Source: Prosapia bicincta (Eukaryota; Arthropoda; Insecta; Hemiptera; Cercopidae). Taken from it: a stretch of DNA of 64,000 nucleotides. Shown here piece after piece: positions 35,501 through 50,500 of this stretch (the first letter of the stretch is position 1; every line of letters begins with the position of its first letter). The notes beneath the pieces were generated by a model that did no database searches, was not told where the DNA came from, and worked only from the letters and a program-made list of their open reading frames with translations. The position numbers were made by a program, and so were the translations under genes. Where the stretch lies: positions 16,719,459 to 16,783,458 of the forward strand of contig JBAIZL010000006.1 in NCBI GenBank assembly GCA_036971475.1. Reading direction: 5' to 3'.

Positions 35501-38500
35501 TATTTATGGCCAGCATTTTATATTTATAGCCTGCATTTTATATTTATGGCCAGTATTTTATATTTATGGCCAGTATTTTATATTTATAGCCAGTATTTTA
35601 TATTTATAGCCAGTATTTTATATTTATAGCCAGTATTTTATATTTATAGCCAGTATTTTATATTTATAGCCAGTATTTTATATTTATAGCCAGTATTTTA
35701 TATTTATAGCCAGTATTTTATATTTATAGCCAGTATTTTATATTTATGGCCTGCATTTTATATTTATAGCCAGCATTTTATATTTATAGCCTGCATTTTA
35801 TATTTATAGCCTGCATTTTATATTTATAGCCAGTATTTTATATTTATAGCCAGTATTTTATATTTATAGCCAGTATTTTATATTTATAGCCTGCATTTTA
35901 TATTTATAGCCAGCATTTTATATTTATATCCTGCATTTTATATTTATAGCCAGCATTTTATATTTATGGCCAGCATTTTATATTTATAGCCTGCATTTTA
36001 TATTTATAGCCAGTATTTTATATTTATGGCCAGCATTTTATATTTATAGCCTGCATTTTATATTTATGGCCAGCATTTTATATTTATAGCCTGCATTTTA
36101 TATTTATAGCCAGCATTTTATATTTATAGCCTGCATTTTATATTTATAGCCTGCATTTTATATTTATGGCCAGCATTTTATATTTATAGCCAGCATTTTA
36201 TATTTATAGCCTGCATTTTATATTTATAGCCTGCATTTTATATTTATAGCCTGCATTTTATATTTATAGCCAGTATTTTATATTTATAGCCAGTATTTTA
36301 TATTTATAGCCAGTATTTTATATTTATAGCCAGTATTTTATATTTATAGCCAGTATTTTATATTTATAGCCAGTATTTTATATTTATGGCCAGCATTTTA
36401 TATTTATAGCCTGCATTTTATATTTATGGCCAGCATTTTATATTTATAGCCTGCATTTTATATTTATAGCCAGCATTTTATATTTATAGCCTGCATTTTA
36501 TATTTATAGCCTGCATTTTATATTTATGGCCAGTATTTTATATTTATAGCCTGCATTTTATATTTATGGCCAGCATTTTATATTTATAGCCTGCATTTTA
36601 TATTTATAGCCAGCATTTTATATTTATAGCCAGTATTTTATATTTATAGCCTGCATTTTATATTTATAGCCTGCATTTTATATTTATGGCCAGTATTTTA
36701 TATTTATAGCCTGCATTTTATATTTATGGCCAGCATTTTATATTTATAGCCTGCATTTTATATTTATGGCCAGTATTTTATATTTATAGCCTGCATTTTA
36801 TATTTATGGCCAGCATTTTATATTTATAGCCTGCATTTTATATTTATAGCCAGCATTTTATATTTATAGCCAGCATTTTATATTTATAGCCTGCATTTTA
36901 TATTTATAGCCTGCATTTTATATTTATGGCCAGTATTTTATATTTATAGCCTGCATTTTATATTTATGGCCAGCATTTTATATTTATAGCCTGCATTTTA
37001 TATTTATAGCCAGCATTTTATATTTATAGCCTGCATTTTATATTTATAGCCTGCATTTTATATTTATAGCCAGTATTTTATATTTATAGCCAGTATTTTA
37101 TATTTATAGCCAGTATTTTATATTTATAGCCAGTATTTTATATTTATAGCCAGTATTTTATATTTATAGCCTGCATTTTATATTTATAGCCTGCATTTTA
37201 TATTTATAGCCAGTATTTTATATTTATAGCCAGTATTTTATATTTATAGCCAGTATTTTATATTTATAGCCAGTATTTTATATTTATAGCCAGTATTTTA
37301 TATTTATAGCCAGTATTTTATATTTATAGCCAGTATTTTATATTTATAGCCTGCATTTTATATTTATAGCCTGCATTTTATATTTATAGCCAGTATTTTA
37401 TATTTATAGCCAGTATTTTATATTTATAGCCAGTATTTTATATTTATAGCCAGTATTTTATATTTATAGCCAGCATTTTATATTTATAGCCTGCATTTTA
37501 TATTTATAGCCTGCATTTTATATTTATAGCCAGCATTTTATATTTATAGCCTGCATTTTATATTTATAGCCAGTATTTTATATTTATAGCCAGTATTTTA
37601 TATTTATAGCCAGTATTTTATATTTATAGCCAGCATTTTATATTTATAGCCTGCATTTTATATTTATAGCCAGCATTTTATATTTATAGCCTGCATTTTA
37701 TATTTATAGCCTGCATTTTATATTTATATCCTGCATTTTATATTTATAGCCAGCATTTTATATTTATAGCCAGTATTTTATATTTATAGCCAGCATTTTA
37801 TATTTATAGCCTGCATTTTATATTTACAGCCTGCATTTTATATTTATAGCCAGCATTTTATATTTATAGCCTGCATTTTATATTTATAGCCTGCATTTTA
37901 TATTTATAGCCTGCATTTTATATTTATAGCCAGCATTTTATATTTATAGCCTGCATTTTATATTTATAGCCAGCATTTTATATTTACAGCTTGCATTTTA
38001 TATTTATAGCCAGTATTTTATATTTATAGCCAGCATTTTATATTTATAGCCAGCATTTTATATTTATAGCCTGCATTTTATATTTACAGCCTGCATTTTA
38101 TATTTATAGCCAGCATTTTATATTTATAGCCAGTATTTTATATTTATAGCCTGCATTTTATATTTATAGCCTGCATTTTATATTTATAGCCAGTATTTTA
38201 TATTTATAGCCAGCATTTTATATTTATAGCCAGTATTTTATATTTATAGCCAGTATTTTATATTTATAGCCAGCATTTTATATTTATAGCCAGCATTTTA
38301 TATTTATAGCCAGTATTTTATATTTATAGCCAGTATTTTATATTTATAGCCAGTATTTTATATTTATAGCCTGCATTTTATATTTATAGCCTGCATTTTA
38401 TATTTATAGCCAGTATTTTATATTTATAGCCAGCATTTTATATTTATAGCCAGTATTTTATATTTATAGCCAGTATTTTATATTTATAGCCAGCATTTTA

Positions 38501-41500
38501 TATTTATAGCCTGCATTTTATATTTATAGCCAGTATTTTATATTTATAGCCTGCATTTTATATTTATAGCCTGCATTTTATATTTATAGCCAGCATTTTA
38601 TATTTATAGCCAGTATTTTATATTTATAGCCTGCATTTTATATTTATAGCCAGCATTTTATATTTATAGCCAGTATTTTATATTTATAGCCTGCATTTTA
38701 TATTTATAGCCAGCATTTTATATTTATAGCCAGTATTTTATATTTATAGCCTGCATTTTATATTTATAGCCAGTATTTTATATTTATAGCCTGCATTTTA
38801 TATTTATAGCCTGCATTTTATATTTATAGCCAGTATTTTATATTTATAGCCTGCATTTTATATTTATAGCCAGCATTTTATATTTATAGCCAGTATTTTA
38901 TATTTATAGCCTGCATTTTATATTTATAGCCAGTATTTTATATTTATAGCCTGCATTTTATATTTATAGCCAGCATTTTATATTTATAGCCAGCATTTTA
39001 TATTTATAGCCAGTATTTTATATTTATAGCCAGTATTTTATATTTATAGCCTGCATTTTATATTTATAGCCAGCATTTTATATTTATAGCCTGCATTTTA
39101 TATTTATAGCCAGTATTTTATATTTATAGCCAGTATTTTATATTTATAGCCTGCATTTTATATTTATAGCCAGCATTTTATATTTATAGCCTGCATTTTA
39201 TATTTATAGCCAGCATTTTATATTTATAGCCAGTATTTTATATTTATAGCCAGCATTTTATATTTATAGCCAGTATTTTATATTTATAGCCTGCATTTTA
39301 TATTTATAGCCAGCATTTTATATTTATAGCCAGTATTTTATATTTATAGCCAGCATTTTATATTTATAGCCAGTATTTTATATTTATAGCCTGCATTTTA
39401 TATTTATAGCCAGCATTTTATATTTATAGCCTGCATTTTATATTTATAGCCAGCATTTTATATTTATAGCCAGTATTTTATATTTATAGCCAGCATTTTA
39501 TATTTATAGCCAGTATTTTATATTTATAGCCAGTATTTTATATTTATAGCCAGCATTTTATATTTATAGCCAGTATTTTATATTTATAGCCAGCATTTTA
39601 TATTTATAGCCAGTATTTTATATTTATAGCCAGTATTTTATATTTATAGCCAGCATTTTATATTTATAGCCAGTATTTTATATTTATAGCCAGCATTTTA
39701 TATTTATAGCCAGTATTTTATATTTATAGCCAGCATTTTATATTTATAGCCAGTATTTTATATTTATAGCCTGCATTTTATATTTATAGCCAGCATTTTA
39801 TATTTATAGCCTGCATTTTATATTTATAGCCAGCATTTTATATTTATAGCCAGTATTTTATATTTATAGCCAGCATTTTATATTTATAGCCAGTATTTTA
39901 TATTTATAGCCAGTATTTTATATTTATAGCCAGCATTTTATATTTATAGCCAGTATTTTATATTTATAGCCAGCATTTTATATTTATAGCCAGTATTTTA
40001 TATTTATAGCCTGCATTTTATATTTATAGCCAGCATTTTATATTTATAGCCTGCATTTTATATTTATAGCCAGCATTTTATATTTATAGCCAGTATTTTA
40101 TATTTATAGCCAGCATTTTATATTTATAGCCAGTATTTTATATTTATAGCCAGTATTTTATATTTATAGCCAGCATTTTATATTTATAGCCAGTATTTTA
40201 TATTTATAGCCTGCATTTTATATTTATAGCCAGCATTTTATATTTATAGCCTGCATTTTATATTTATAGCCAGCATTTTATATTTATAGCCAGTATTTTA
40301 TATTTATAGCCAGCATTTTATATTTATAGCCAGTATTTTATATTTATAGCCTGCATTTTATATTTATAGCCAGCATTTTATATTTATAGCCAGTATTTTA
40401 TATTTATAGCCTGCATTTTATATTTATAGCCAGTATTTTATATTTATAGCCTGCATTTTATATTTATAGCCTGCATTTTATATTTATAGCCAGCATTTTA
40501 TATTTATAGCCAGTATTTTATATTTATAGCCAGCATTTTATATTTATAGCCAGCATTTTATATTTATAGCCAGTATTTTATATTTATAGCCTGCATTTTA
40601 TATTTATAGCCTGCATTTTATATTTATAGCCAGTATTTTATATTTATAGCCAGCATTTTATATTTATAGCCAGTATTTTATATTTATAGCCAGCATTTTA
40701 TATTTATAGCCAGCATTTTATATTTATAGCCAGTATTTTATATTTATAGCCAGTATTTTATATTTATAGCCAGTATTTTATATTTATAGCCAGTATTTTA
40801 TATTTATAGCCAGTATTTTATATTTATAGCCTGCATTTTATATTTATAGCCTGCATTTTATATTTATAGCCAGTATTTTATATTTATAGCCAGTATTTTA
40901 TATTTATAGCCAGTATTTTATATTTATAGCCAGTATTTTATATTTATAGCCAGCATTTTATATTTATAGCCTGCATTTTATATTTATAGCCTGCATTTTA
41001 TATTTATTGCCAGCATTTTATATTTATAGCCTGCATTTTATATTTATAGCCAGTATTTTATATTTATAGCCAGTATTTTATATTTATAGCCAGTATTTTA
41101 TATTTATAGCCAGCATTTTATATTTATAGCCTGCATTTTATATTTATAGCCAGCATTTTATATTTATAGCCTGCATTTTATATTTATAGCCTGCATTTTA
41201 TATTTATATCCTGCATTTTATATTTATAGCCAGCATTTTATATTTATAGCCAGTATTTTATATTTATAGCCAGCATTTTATATTTATAGCCTGCATTTTA
41301 TATTTACAGCCTGCATTTTATATTTATAGCCAGCATTTTATATTTATAGCCTGCATTTTATATTTATAGCCTGCATTTTATATTTATAGCCTGCATTTTA
41401 TATTTATAGCCAGCATTTTATATTTATAGCCTGCATTTTATATTTATAGCCAGCATTTTATATTTACAGCTTGCATTTTATATTTATAGCCAGTATTTTA

Positions 41501-44500
41501 TATTTATAGCCAGCATTTTATATTTATAGCCAGCATTTTATATTTATAGCCTGCATTTTATATTTACAGCCTGCATTTTATATTTATAGCCAGCATTTTA
41601 TATTTATAGCCAGTATTTTATATTTATAGCCTGCATTTTATATTTATAGCCTGCATTTTATATTTATAGCCAGTATTTTATACTTATAGCCTGCATTTTA
41701 TATTTATAGCCAGTATTTGAAATTCTTAATATAATCATCTTTGATACTGAACAAATATTGGTATACTTTGAGAGTATTGTTTTAATATTTGGAAAAGCAG
41801 AAGAGGGCACTCAAATGTATATTGTAAATATTTGTAATACAAATATATTTCATAAAATAAATTACAACGTGAAACAAGTTTAGATGGATTTTAATGTATT
41901 TAACACCTTCTAAACCGTCATTATATTTATGGTAATGTAGTTAATTACTATAAAATAAATAATGTTAACTTAAAACAAGTAATATATAAAAAAATTTCAA
42001 ATCAATTAATATTTAGGTAAAGAGAGAAAAAAATTATTTTAGTTACTTTTCAATTTATAATTGCAATTAAATAATAACATACTTTATAAGTATGACAGAA
42101 TTACAATATCAGGTGGCAAAATAAAAAACGAATTTCCATGCAATTCTCTATTTTCCTCTCTATGTAGTATATGGTGTTGGACTATTATTTTTGTTTGCTA
42201 CTATTTATTCGCTTACTTTTTTTTGTTTCTAATTTATGAAGCTGATTGTGGCCTATAATTTCTCATCCTATCCATCTCTTGTAATGCTTCATTATTGCAA
42301 GGAAAATTTCTTTTATAATATCATATACATCTTTAAGTAACTAATTTCTAGCTATGGTAAAGTTGGTTCAATGCCAAAGTGCTGGATTTCAAACATGGAG
42401 TCATTCAGTTCGAATCTGACCAAGACATGAACTTTTTAAAATTTAATTAATTAATAAATATTTGAAAAAACTGCATTTACATCAATTGTCAACCATTACA
42501 GGTTACAAATATTGTATCTGAACATGACTGGATGAATGAAACCGTATTTCATTAACAACTGAAAATTTGTACAAGATATAAATAAAGAGAATGTGAGCTA
42601 ATAGAAAGAATTGAATAAAGTTAAGGGAACTTTTTTAAAAAGTAAAAATTATTTCATTAGACTTGTGTCTGTAGGTTATGATGTCAGATATATGTTTCTT
42701 AAACAGTCATACAAATAAGACTATTCATAAAAGAATCGGATTGTAACAGACAGAATGAACATCAGCTTTGTTAGCATTATCATCATCATCATCATCAAAG
42801 TGATAATAATAACATTTTTTATATTTATTATTAGTCTTTATAGATTGCTAATTTAATGTGCAATTATTTTGTTCACCTTTACTACTTTTGTTTGCTCCTT
42901 TCAATATCAGTCTAGTCATGTGCTATATTTTAGCAAATTTTTTAAAAACTACTACAAGTCAATTTAAACATATTACATTATGATAAATATTCCAATCTAT
43001 TAGAAAAGGTTACAATGAGAATAGATATTTCATAACATCTCATTAAGTCTAAAATTTAAAATCATTAAAGAATGTTTTCACACAACAGCAATAAGAAAGC
43101 AACCATATAATTTATTTCCCTCAACACTGAAAAAACCAATTGAAAAATAAATTATAAATATATTATTCAATTAAACTTGTAGTCAGTGATTGAATTACTA
43201 TTACATTCTAACTACAACTGATTATTTACAAGTGTTTTAGTACAACTGAAGGTAAATATTTCTCATTATTCTGCTACTAATCAATGAGAAAGGTAGGCTA
43301 CATGATTAGGTATTGAACAGACAATTTTATTGTATAGTAATTTCTTTACAATGGTACATCTCACATTCATATTTATAAGCCCTGAAAAATTATAAAAACT
43401 GTGACCATAAGAACATAATTTTCCCTTATCCGTATTCAGGAGAGATCCATCTTTTTGGGAAACAGATGTACATTTCACTTTACCCCTGGTCTTTACTTTA
43501 AAATATAGATCTCTACTTCAGATAAAGCCATTGCTATTCTATAAAAACAATGTAATAACAAACTTGTGACTTTGTTCAGGGACAGAGTTACGTCTTCTAC
43601 AAACAAGAAAAATTAAAGTTGCTTGTTGTAATCATCTTGAATTCACGGATTACACTATAAATACGGTAATTGTTGCACTACTAAGTAAATACTTTTGAAC
43701 ATATTTGCAGATGTGTTTCAAGAGAATAATTTCATTTACAAAGCTGATCTACCGCTGACGATCGCTTCATTGCAGCCATATGATTTATGAGTATAGAAGG
43801 GGTGGGGTTGAGCGGATTGTTTACTATATATTGGAATAGCGTGCTAAATCAGAAAAACAACATATCTTGTTTTACCTTACACACTTTGAATCTAACGCCC
43901 TATTCTATTATATTGTAAATAACCCGCTTAACCTCGCTCTCTCTACACTCATAAATCATAAACCTCCAACCTTGAGCAATCGCTGCCATTAGAGTGTCAA
44001 CTTCGTAAATGAAACGGTTGTCTCGAAATGCGTCTCAAAGAATTCACAATTAGGTTCAAAATAATTCACTTAGTTACACAATAATTATCGTACTTATAAC
44101 AAAAATTAATTCTCAGTAATTCATAAAACAAAAAATAAACCAAATTTCAATATTTTATAATTATTGCCTTAGGATGATCAATGTGCCGCTTGATCTATTT
44201 GGCAAACAAAGTGATTTACCAGATCCCCACTTACTTGATCCTCTGGTAATGCTTTTGTAGGCGCATAATAATATTCTTTCCTTATTCCCAGTACCAACAG
44301 AGTTTCCTAATCCTTTTTTAGTACTAACTTTATTCATTATTACTTAATGGTGGTGGGGTGGGGGGAGTTAAAGTGATTGCATATTTTAACCCAAACTCTT
44401 CAAAATTCACACAGGTGGACATTCTAAATCAAGACAAAAAACTGATTCTTTATCACCAACTTTTGTCACACGACACAGCCTTAAAAAGCTGTCACAAATA

Positions 44501-47500
44501 TATAAGGCATCGACATCAAGAAGAAACCTCTTTATCTGATCCCAATCATTGCAGATATTTGCATAACTAGTTTTGTTTTGGGAGCCTGCCCGATTTGTAT
44601 TATGTATGAAGTTTACTAAAAGTATATCCAATAATTACTATTTTTTTTTAGCAAGAACAAAAATAACAGAACACGTGTTCAAGTATAAATAGGATAGTGG
44701 ATAAGTTATCCTACTGGATAAGTAGGGTAATATAACAACTTATACAGAGTAAATTCTGGTTGTCTTGAATAACACTTCATACTTAATACAGTTTAAAAAA
44801 ATTACTAATAATTTTCAGAAAAAAATAAGACCACCTTTTTTAACTCTTACATGATTTCTAAATACATTTAGCCCCTGTGGTAGCCATAAGAAAACAATGT
44901 CAACAGCTATTGTGACAGCTGTGATATGAACACAACAAAAACATAACAATAAGCTTAACATAGGCGTGTTAGTTTAGTCTATAGCAGACTTTTACTTATA
45001 ATACTAAAATAAAGGCTGTACCTCTGACAGACATTTCAATGCAATTATCTCCGTAGGGAGAGTCCGCAGTCTGTTTTTATGCAACTGAAGTGTTTTCAAA
45101 TTCCTGAGTTTTGCTATCGATCTTGGAAGACTCTCCAAAAAGTTATTGCTCAGAATAAGAGCTCTCAAATCATTTAAGAGTCCAATGTTTTCATGAATTT
45201 CTGTAAGCTGGTTTCCACCCATGTATAAAATTTGCAGCCTGATATGGGAATATCAAATTAAATTAAAATGCACCTTATATAATATTTCAATTATAACTTT
45301 ACAATAATTAAGATTATTTAAGTAGCCTATATTGCAAAATTTTACAGATTTGAGTTTTGGGAAGTGCTGTAAGTATAAGCAAGATATAAAAAAGTATAAT
45401 ATAATGATTGAAAATTGAAAATAATATGCTAAAAACCAACAAATACTTCTAGACTTAAACCCTTAAATTTACATTAGGTTACTATGCCACCAGTGTTAGA
45501 AGGAAGAGAGTGTTACATGATAGTAGCAATGCAAAAATGTTCAGGAATGGATATTTTATTCTGCTTTAGACTACAAAGTCCTTGGGAACAGGATGTACAG
45601 AATTCACATAAATTACAATATGAATTTAAAACATTATTTTAAACCAATAATCTAATTAAACACATAAATTTATGTAAATATAATTCCTAAACAAGAGAAT
45701 TTGGATATTTGTTTCAAGAGATAAGTCCTATTACCAACACACATTCAAGTTTATGTCATATGCTGAATAAAGAGCCGGAATTTAAAATGCAACACTTCTC
45801 AAAAGTGTATTCCTATAAATCAATAAATACAACAAAATACTAAAGTTAATTAATTTTATATAAATTTGAAATCTAGTAGCTCAACATCTAATTAGAAATA
45901 AACATACAACAAAAGATTTATAAAAGGTAATTGGTTAAAATGGTATCCAAGTTTGGCTCCTATTCAAAATTTACAGATTATTAAAACTTCTACAAATTTT
46001 TACAGACTATTGATATTTTCCAAAATTCATCAACTGTATTTAAAAAATATAACTTTAAATCCTTGTCAATAATACTTTTTTATACAGTAAATTCTCATTA
46101 ATTGTTTCAATAAAATAATATGAAATAGGTTTTTTTACTAAAACACTTGTAAATATTTTACAAACTTGCCTATAGTAGCACTTACTTATATTTGTTGAGG
46201 ACTACAGGCAAGTTTGTAAGATATTTACAAGTGTTTTAGTGAAAACTAGTAGCTCACGTGAAGATGGAATCAACAAATATGTTTTTTTTAACATTTGTTG
46301 ATTCCATCTTCGCGTGAGCTACTAGTAATCACTTACACTTTTAAAATGTTTTAAACTTGCCTATAGTAGCTCTTACTTTGCTTGTTGAGGACGGCTGTTT
46401 CGGGAGATGTGTCCCTTTGTCAACTCAGACCGTAACTAATCTCAAGGTTTACGTAGGTTAGGGTGTGATTTGAGCTCAAATCAAAGAAGCAATTAATAAA
46501 ACAAAACTTATAATCCCACACCACACCAAAAAGCACCTAAAACAAATAAAGCCAATAGCTTCTAAACTAAACGCCCTGCCCAAACTTCACAAAACAGACA
46601 TCCCAATACGTCCACTAATCAACCATACGGGCGCCCCTTCTCATCTTCTAGCCAAATTCCTCGACAAAACTATCCGAAATCATATAAAATTTAATAATCA
46701 TAGTAGCACAAAAATAGCCTAAATCTAAGAGACAAAATTAAAAACGTAAATATCCCACACAATTCCACCTTAGTCTCTTTTGATACATCAAATCTATATA
46801 CAAACATCCCTATTCCAGAAACCATCGACATCCTCAAAAACATGCTAATACACACAAATACACCACATACACACATTGACGAAATCATCCACCTCACAAG
46901 ATTAATCACATCTCAAAATTACTTCACCTACAATAACACATACTACAACCAGAAAGATGGACTACCTATGGGCTCCCCCATAGCTAGCATCTTAGCAGAA
47001 ATATTCATACACCATATTGAACAAAACCACATTTTACACAACAACAAATACTCAGATAACATAATTTACTGGTACAGATACGTCGACGACATCATAACAT
47101 TATATAAAGGCAACACACGCAGAGCACACATATTTCTAAAACACCTAAATTCCATACACCCTAAACTAACATACACCATCGATTTTTTTTTTTTTTTTTT
47201 TTTTTTTTTCTTTTCCTGGCGAAAAACCAATTGTGGTTATCATCGCCAAACAAAATCTAACACAGCACGCAATGTTTTAAATAAAATCAAATAAATTAAT
47301 AAATAAACAAATAAATAAATACAACAAAAATTACAAAACAAAATAAAACACCAACAATAAAAAACAAAAAACAACAATATAACAATTAAAAAATCCTTAA
47401 AAACTAAATAACAAAATAACAACAAAGAACAATATAACAGTAAATAAATAATATGTAAAACAATAATAGGTAACAATTTACCAATAAATAAATCTCAATA

Positions 47501-50500
47501 ACAATAACAAGAACAGAAAATAAATTTAATTAAAATAAATAAAAGAAACACACAGAATTATATGTATAAATAAAATTAAAAAAAATATATATATATTTAT
47601 GTATTAAATTTTAAAAAATATTTTCAAGTGGTGCAAGAAAGCGATGACTCGGTCAATGGCCGAGGCATCGTCCCTTAGCACCACCTTTAAACTCCCTTTT
47701 AAATTAAAAAGGGCACGAACATTAACTACACTAACACAATCTACCAAAATATGTTTTATTGTGAAGATATCACCGCAATATTGGCATATTGGTGGATCTT
47801 CACGACTCATCAAATATCCATGAGTTGCAAAAGAGTGGCCAACGCGAAGGCGTGTGACCACCACTTCCTCCCTACGTTTTGAACGAATTGAAGACCTCCA
47901 TGGACGGACGGTATCTTTAATTTCCCTCAGCTTATTCTGAATCACGGTATGCCACTCGTCATTCCAAGCAGCGAGCAATAAATGTTTCGCGAAACACACA
48001 TAATCAGATGCCATAACCAGTTGAGTAATAGGCACCAAACTTGTAGCTTTCTTCGCCGCTTCATCCGCTTTTGTGTTTCCAAGTATTCCGCAATGTCCAG
48101 GAACCCAACAGAAAGTTACCCCCACACCCCTCAATTGAAGCCTGTGTACAGCACACAAAATGTCCCCAACTAAAGGGTTGCTGGAGAAAACATCCTGAAG
48201 AGCCTGAAGAGCACTTTTGGAATCCGAACACAAAAGATAATGCGAGGATTGAGATTGAATGACGGTCAAAGCTTTAAAAATAGCAAATAGTTCTGCCGTG
48301 AAAACACTGCAAGCTGAGGGCAATCCGTACGTGTAGGTATATCCAGATGCATAAAACGCACACCCAACGCCATTGTCCAGTTTAGATCCATCAGTGAAAA
48401 TAATTTCACTGTGTTGGTGAGATTTATAAGTGGATAAAAATTCCTGGTGGTAGACCACAACAGGAGTATCGTGTTTTATATAACTGGACAATGAGAAATC
48501 GAAGTGCGGCGTTTTTATTATCCATGGAGGTAGATAGCACATTTGTCGTTCAAACATAGTTGGAAGTTGCAACTCAAGGTCATCCAATATTCTTAAAGTT
48601 CGTATGCCAAATGGATGGGTCGAACGTTGACGTGTATTGTACACTTCATTTAGCGTATTGTGAAAGACTATTTCAAATGCCGGGTGGTTGGGTTTGCTTC
48701 GAAGAACAGAAAGGTAAGATATTTGTAGCATCTGACGTCGTCTAGAAAGGGCAGGTTCCCCAGCTTCGACAAGAAGACTAGGGATTGGGCTAGTTCTAAA
48801 TGCACCAGTAGCCAGTCTAAGTCCAGAGTGGTGGATGGTATCAAGAGTTTTCAGAACTGTAGGTCGTGCAGATGAGTAGACTTGACAACCATAATCTATG
48901 CGCGATCTAACGACTGCGCGATAAAATCGAAGCATACTAGTTCTGTCTGCTCCCCAATTCGTACCACTAAGGACTCTTAACATATCCAATTTCTTGCTGC
49001 ATCTCACCTTCAAATCACGAACATGTGGACTCCATGAGAGTCTTTTATCAAATAAAAGACCCAAAAATCGAACACTATCCGTGGTTTGAAGCTGAACCCC
49101 GTCAAGATAAAGGATCGGCTCCTGGTGTTGCCTACGACGACTAAATGCTACACACTGGGTCTTCGAAGCAGAGAATTTAAAACCTGTAGCTCTTGACCAT
49201 TCCTCTAATCTACTTATTGCTAACTGCAAAGATCTTTCCGCAGTTGCCATACTACGAGCAGGCACATATATACAAAAGTCATCCACAAAAAGGGAACAGT
49301 GTACCGGAGATCGTATATTGCTGATGATACTATTTATTGCAACGGCAAATAGCGTGACGCTCAGCACGCTGCCCTGCGGTACACCATTCTCCTGTGTATA
49401 GCTGTTTGAATACGTGCCTCCAAGTCGAACGCGGAAAGATCTATTAGAAAGAAAGTTAGCGATGAATGCTAGGATATTCCCTTGTATACCCCATGATTTT
49501 AAAGTGTTCAGAATTCCTCTTTTCCATGCCATATCGTATGCCTTCTCAAGGTCGAAGAAAACAGCAACGAGTGTTTGACGCAAGAGAAAGGCATCTTGAA
49601 TAGCGGATTCTAACAAAACCAATTGGTCAACGGATGATCGTCCTTGCCTGAAACCACACTGTTCGTTGCAAATAAGGTCATTGGTTTCTAGGTACCAGAC
49701 AAGACGGCGGTTGACCATCTTCTCCAGTAGTTTGCATAAGACGCTTGTAAGGGATATAGGTCTATAACTACTGGGATTGGTTTTGTCTTTACCTGGCTTC
49801 AAAAGAGGAATTACAGTCGATTCTAACCATGCATCGGGGAAAGAGCGCTCCTCGAATAAACGATTGTATACTCGAAGGAGGACAAGTTTCGCCGATGATG
49901 GTAGATGTTTTAGCATGGAGTACACAATGGAATCAGGACCTGGTGCAGAATCCTTCGTTGACGCAAGAGCTGACTCCAATTCCCCTATAGAGAAAGGAGT
50001 GTTTAAAGGAGAGTCCCCAGACGACCCAACAGTAAACGGTATTGCTTCTTCCTTCAGTTTATAAATCTGGAATAATCTATTGTAGGCTGTAGTAGCAGAA
50101 AAGTTAGAAAATGATTTACCAAGTACATTAGCAATATCATCACGGTTTGAGATTATTCTTCCATCCGGTTGTTTCAGCGCAATGGCTGGCAACGGAGAGA
50201 AAGTACCACAAACTGATCTTAGTTTCCTCCACACTGTGGAAGACGGAGTTGTTCGTCTAATTGTGCTAATGTACTGTTCCCAAGAGTTCTTTCTACTCAG
50301 CCTAAAAATCCTCCGTGCTTTCGCACGGAGTATTTTATATTCCTGAAGGTTTCCATTCGTTGGGTGTCGTTTAAACTTCCTAAGAGCTCTTCGTCGTAAA
50401 CGGAGGATTTCTGTGCATTCATCGTTCCACCACGGCACAGGCGGTCGGCGTGGATACGTAGAGGTTTTCGGAATGGTCTTTTCAGCGGCATTTAAAATTG

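Larger units (their letters stand above)
30779..45021 (-). other. LRRC58 intron 2
   Basis: 14.2 kb, of which 10.66 kb is the 20-bp minisatellite. The rest (30779-31060 and 41719-45021) is AT-rich, with one inverted repeat at 43705-44050 and a short (ATC)n at about 42779-42797. Confidence 0.9.

Noticed and set aside
31061..41718. CRISPR array
   Set aside because: There are no unique spacers; it is a contiguous 20-bp minisatellite in a eukaryotic intron.
44407..44631. Minus-strand ORF as a nested gene or extra LRRC58 exon
   Set aside because: The exon 2 to exon 3 phase is already continuous, the sequence has no LRR or other motif, and no family was recognised.
47240..47476. Hydrophobic minus-strand ORF next to the LINE
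   Set aside because: It is the AT-rich 3' UTR of the LINE read in a chance frame.
49777..50064. Plus-strand ORFs within 47.9-52.7 kb
   Set aside because: They are antisense shadows of LINE ORF1 and ORF2.
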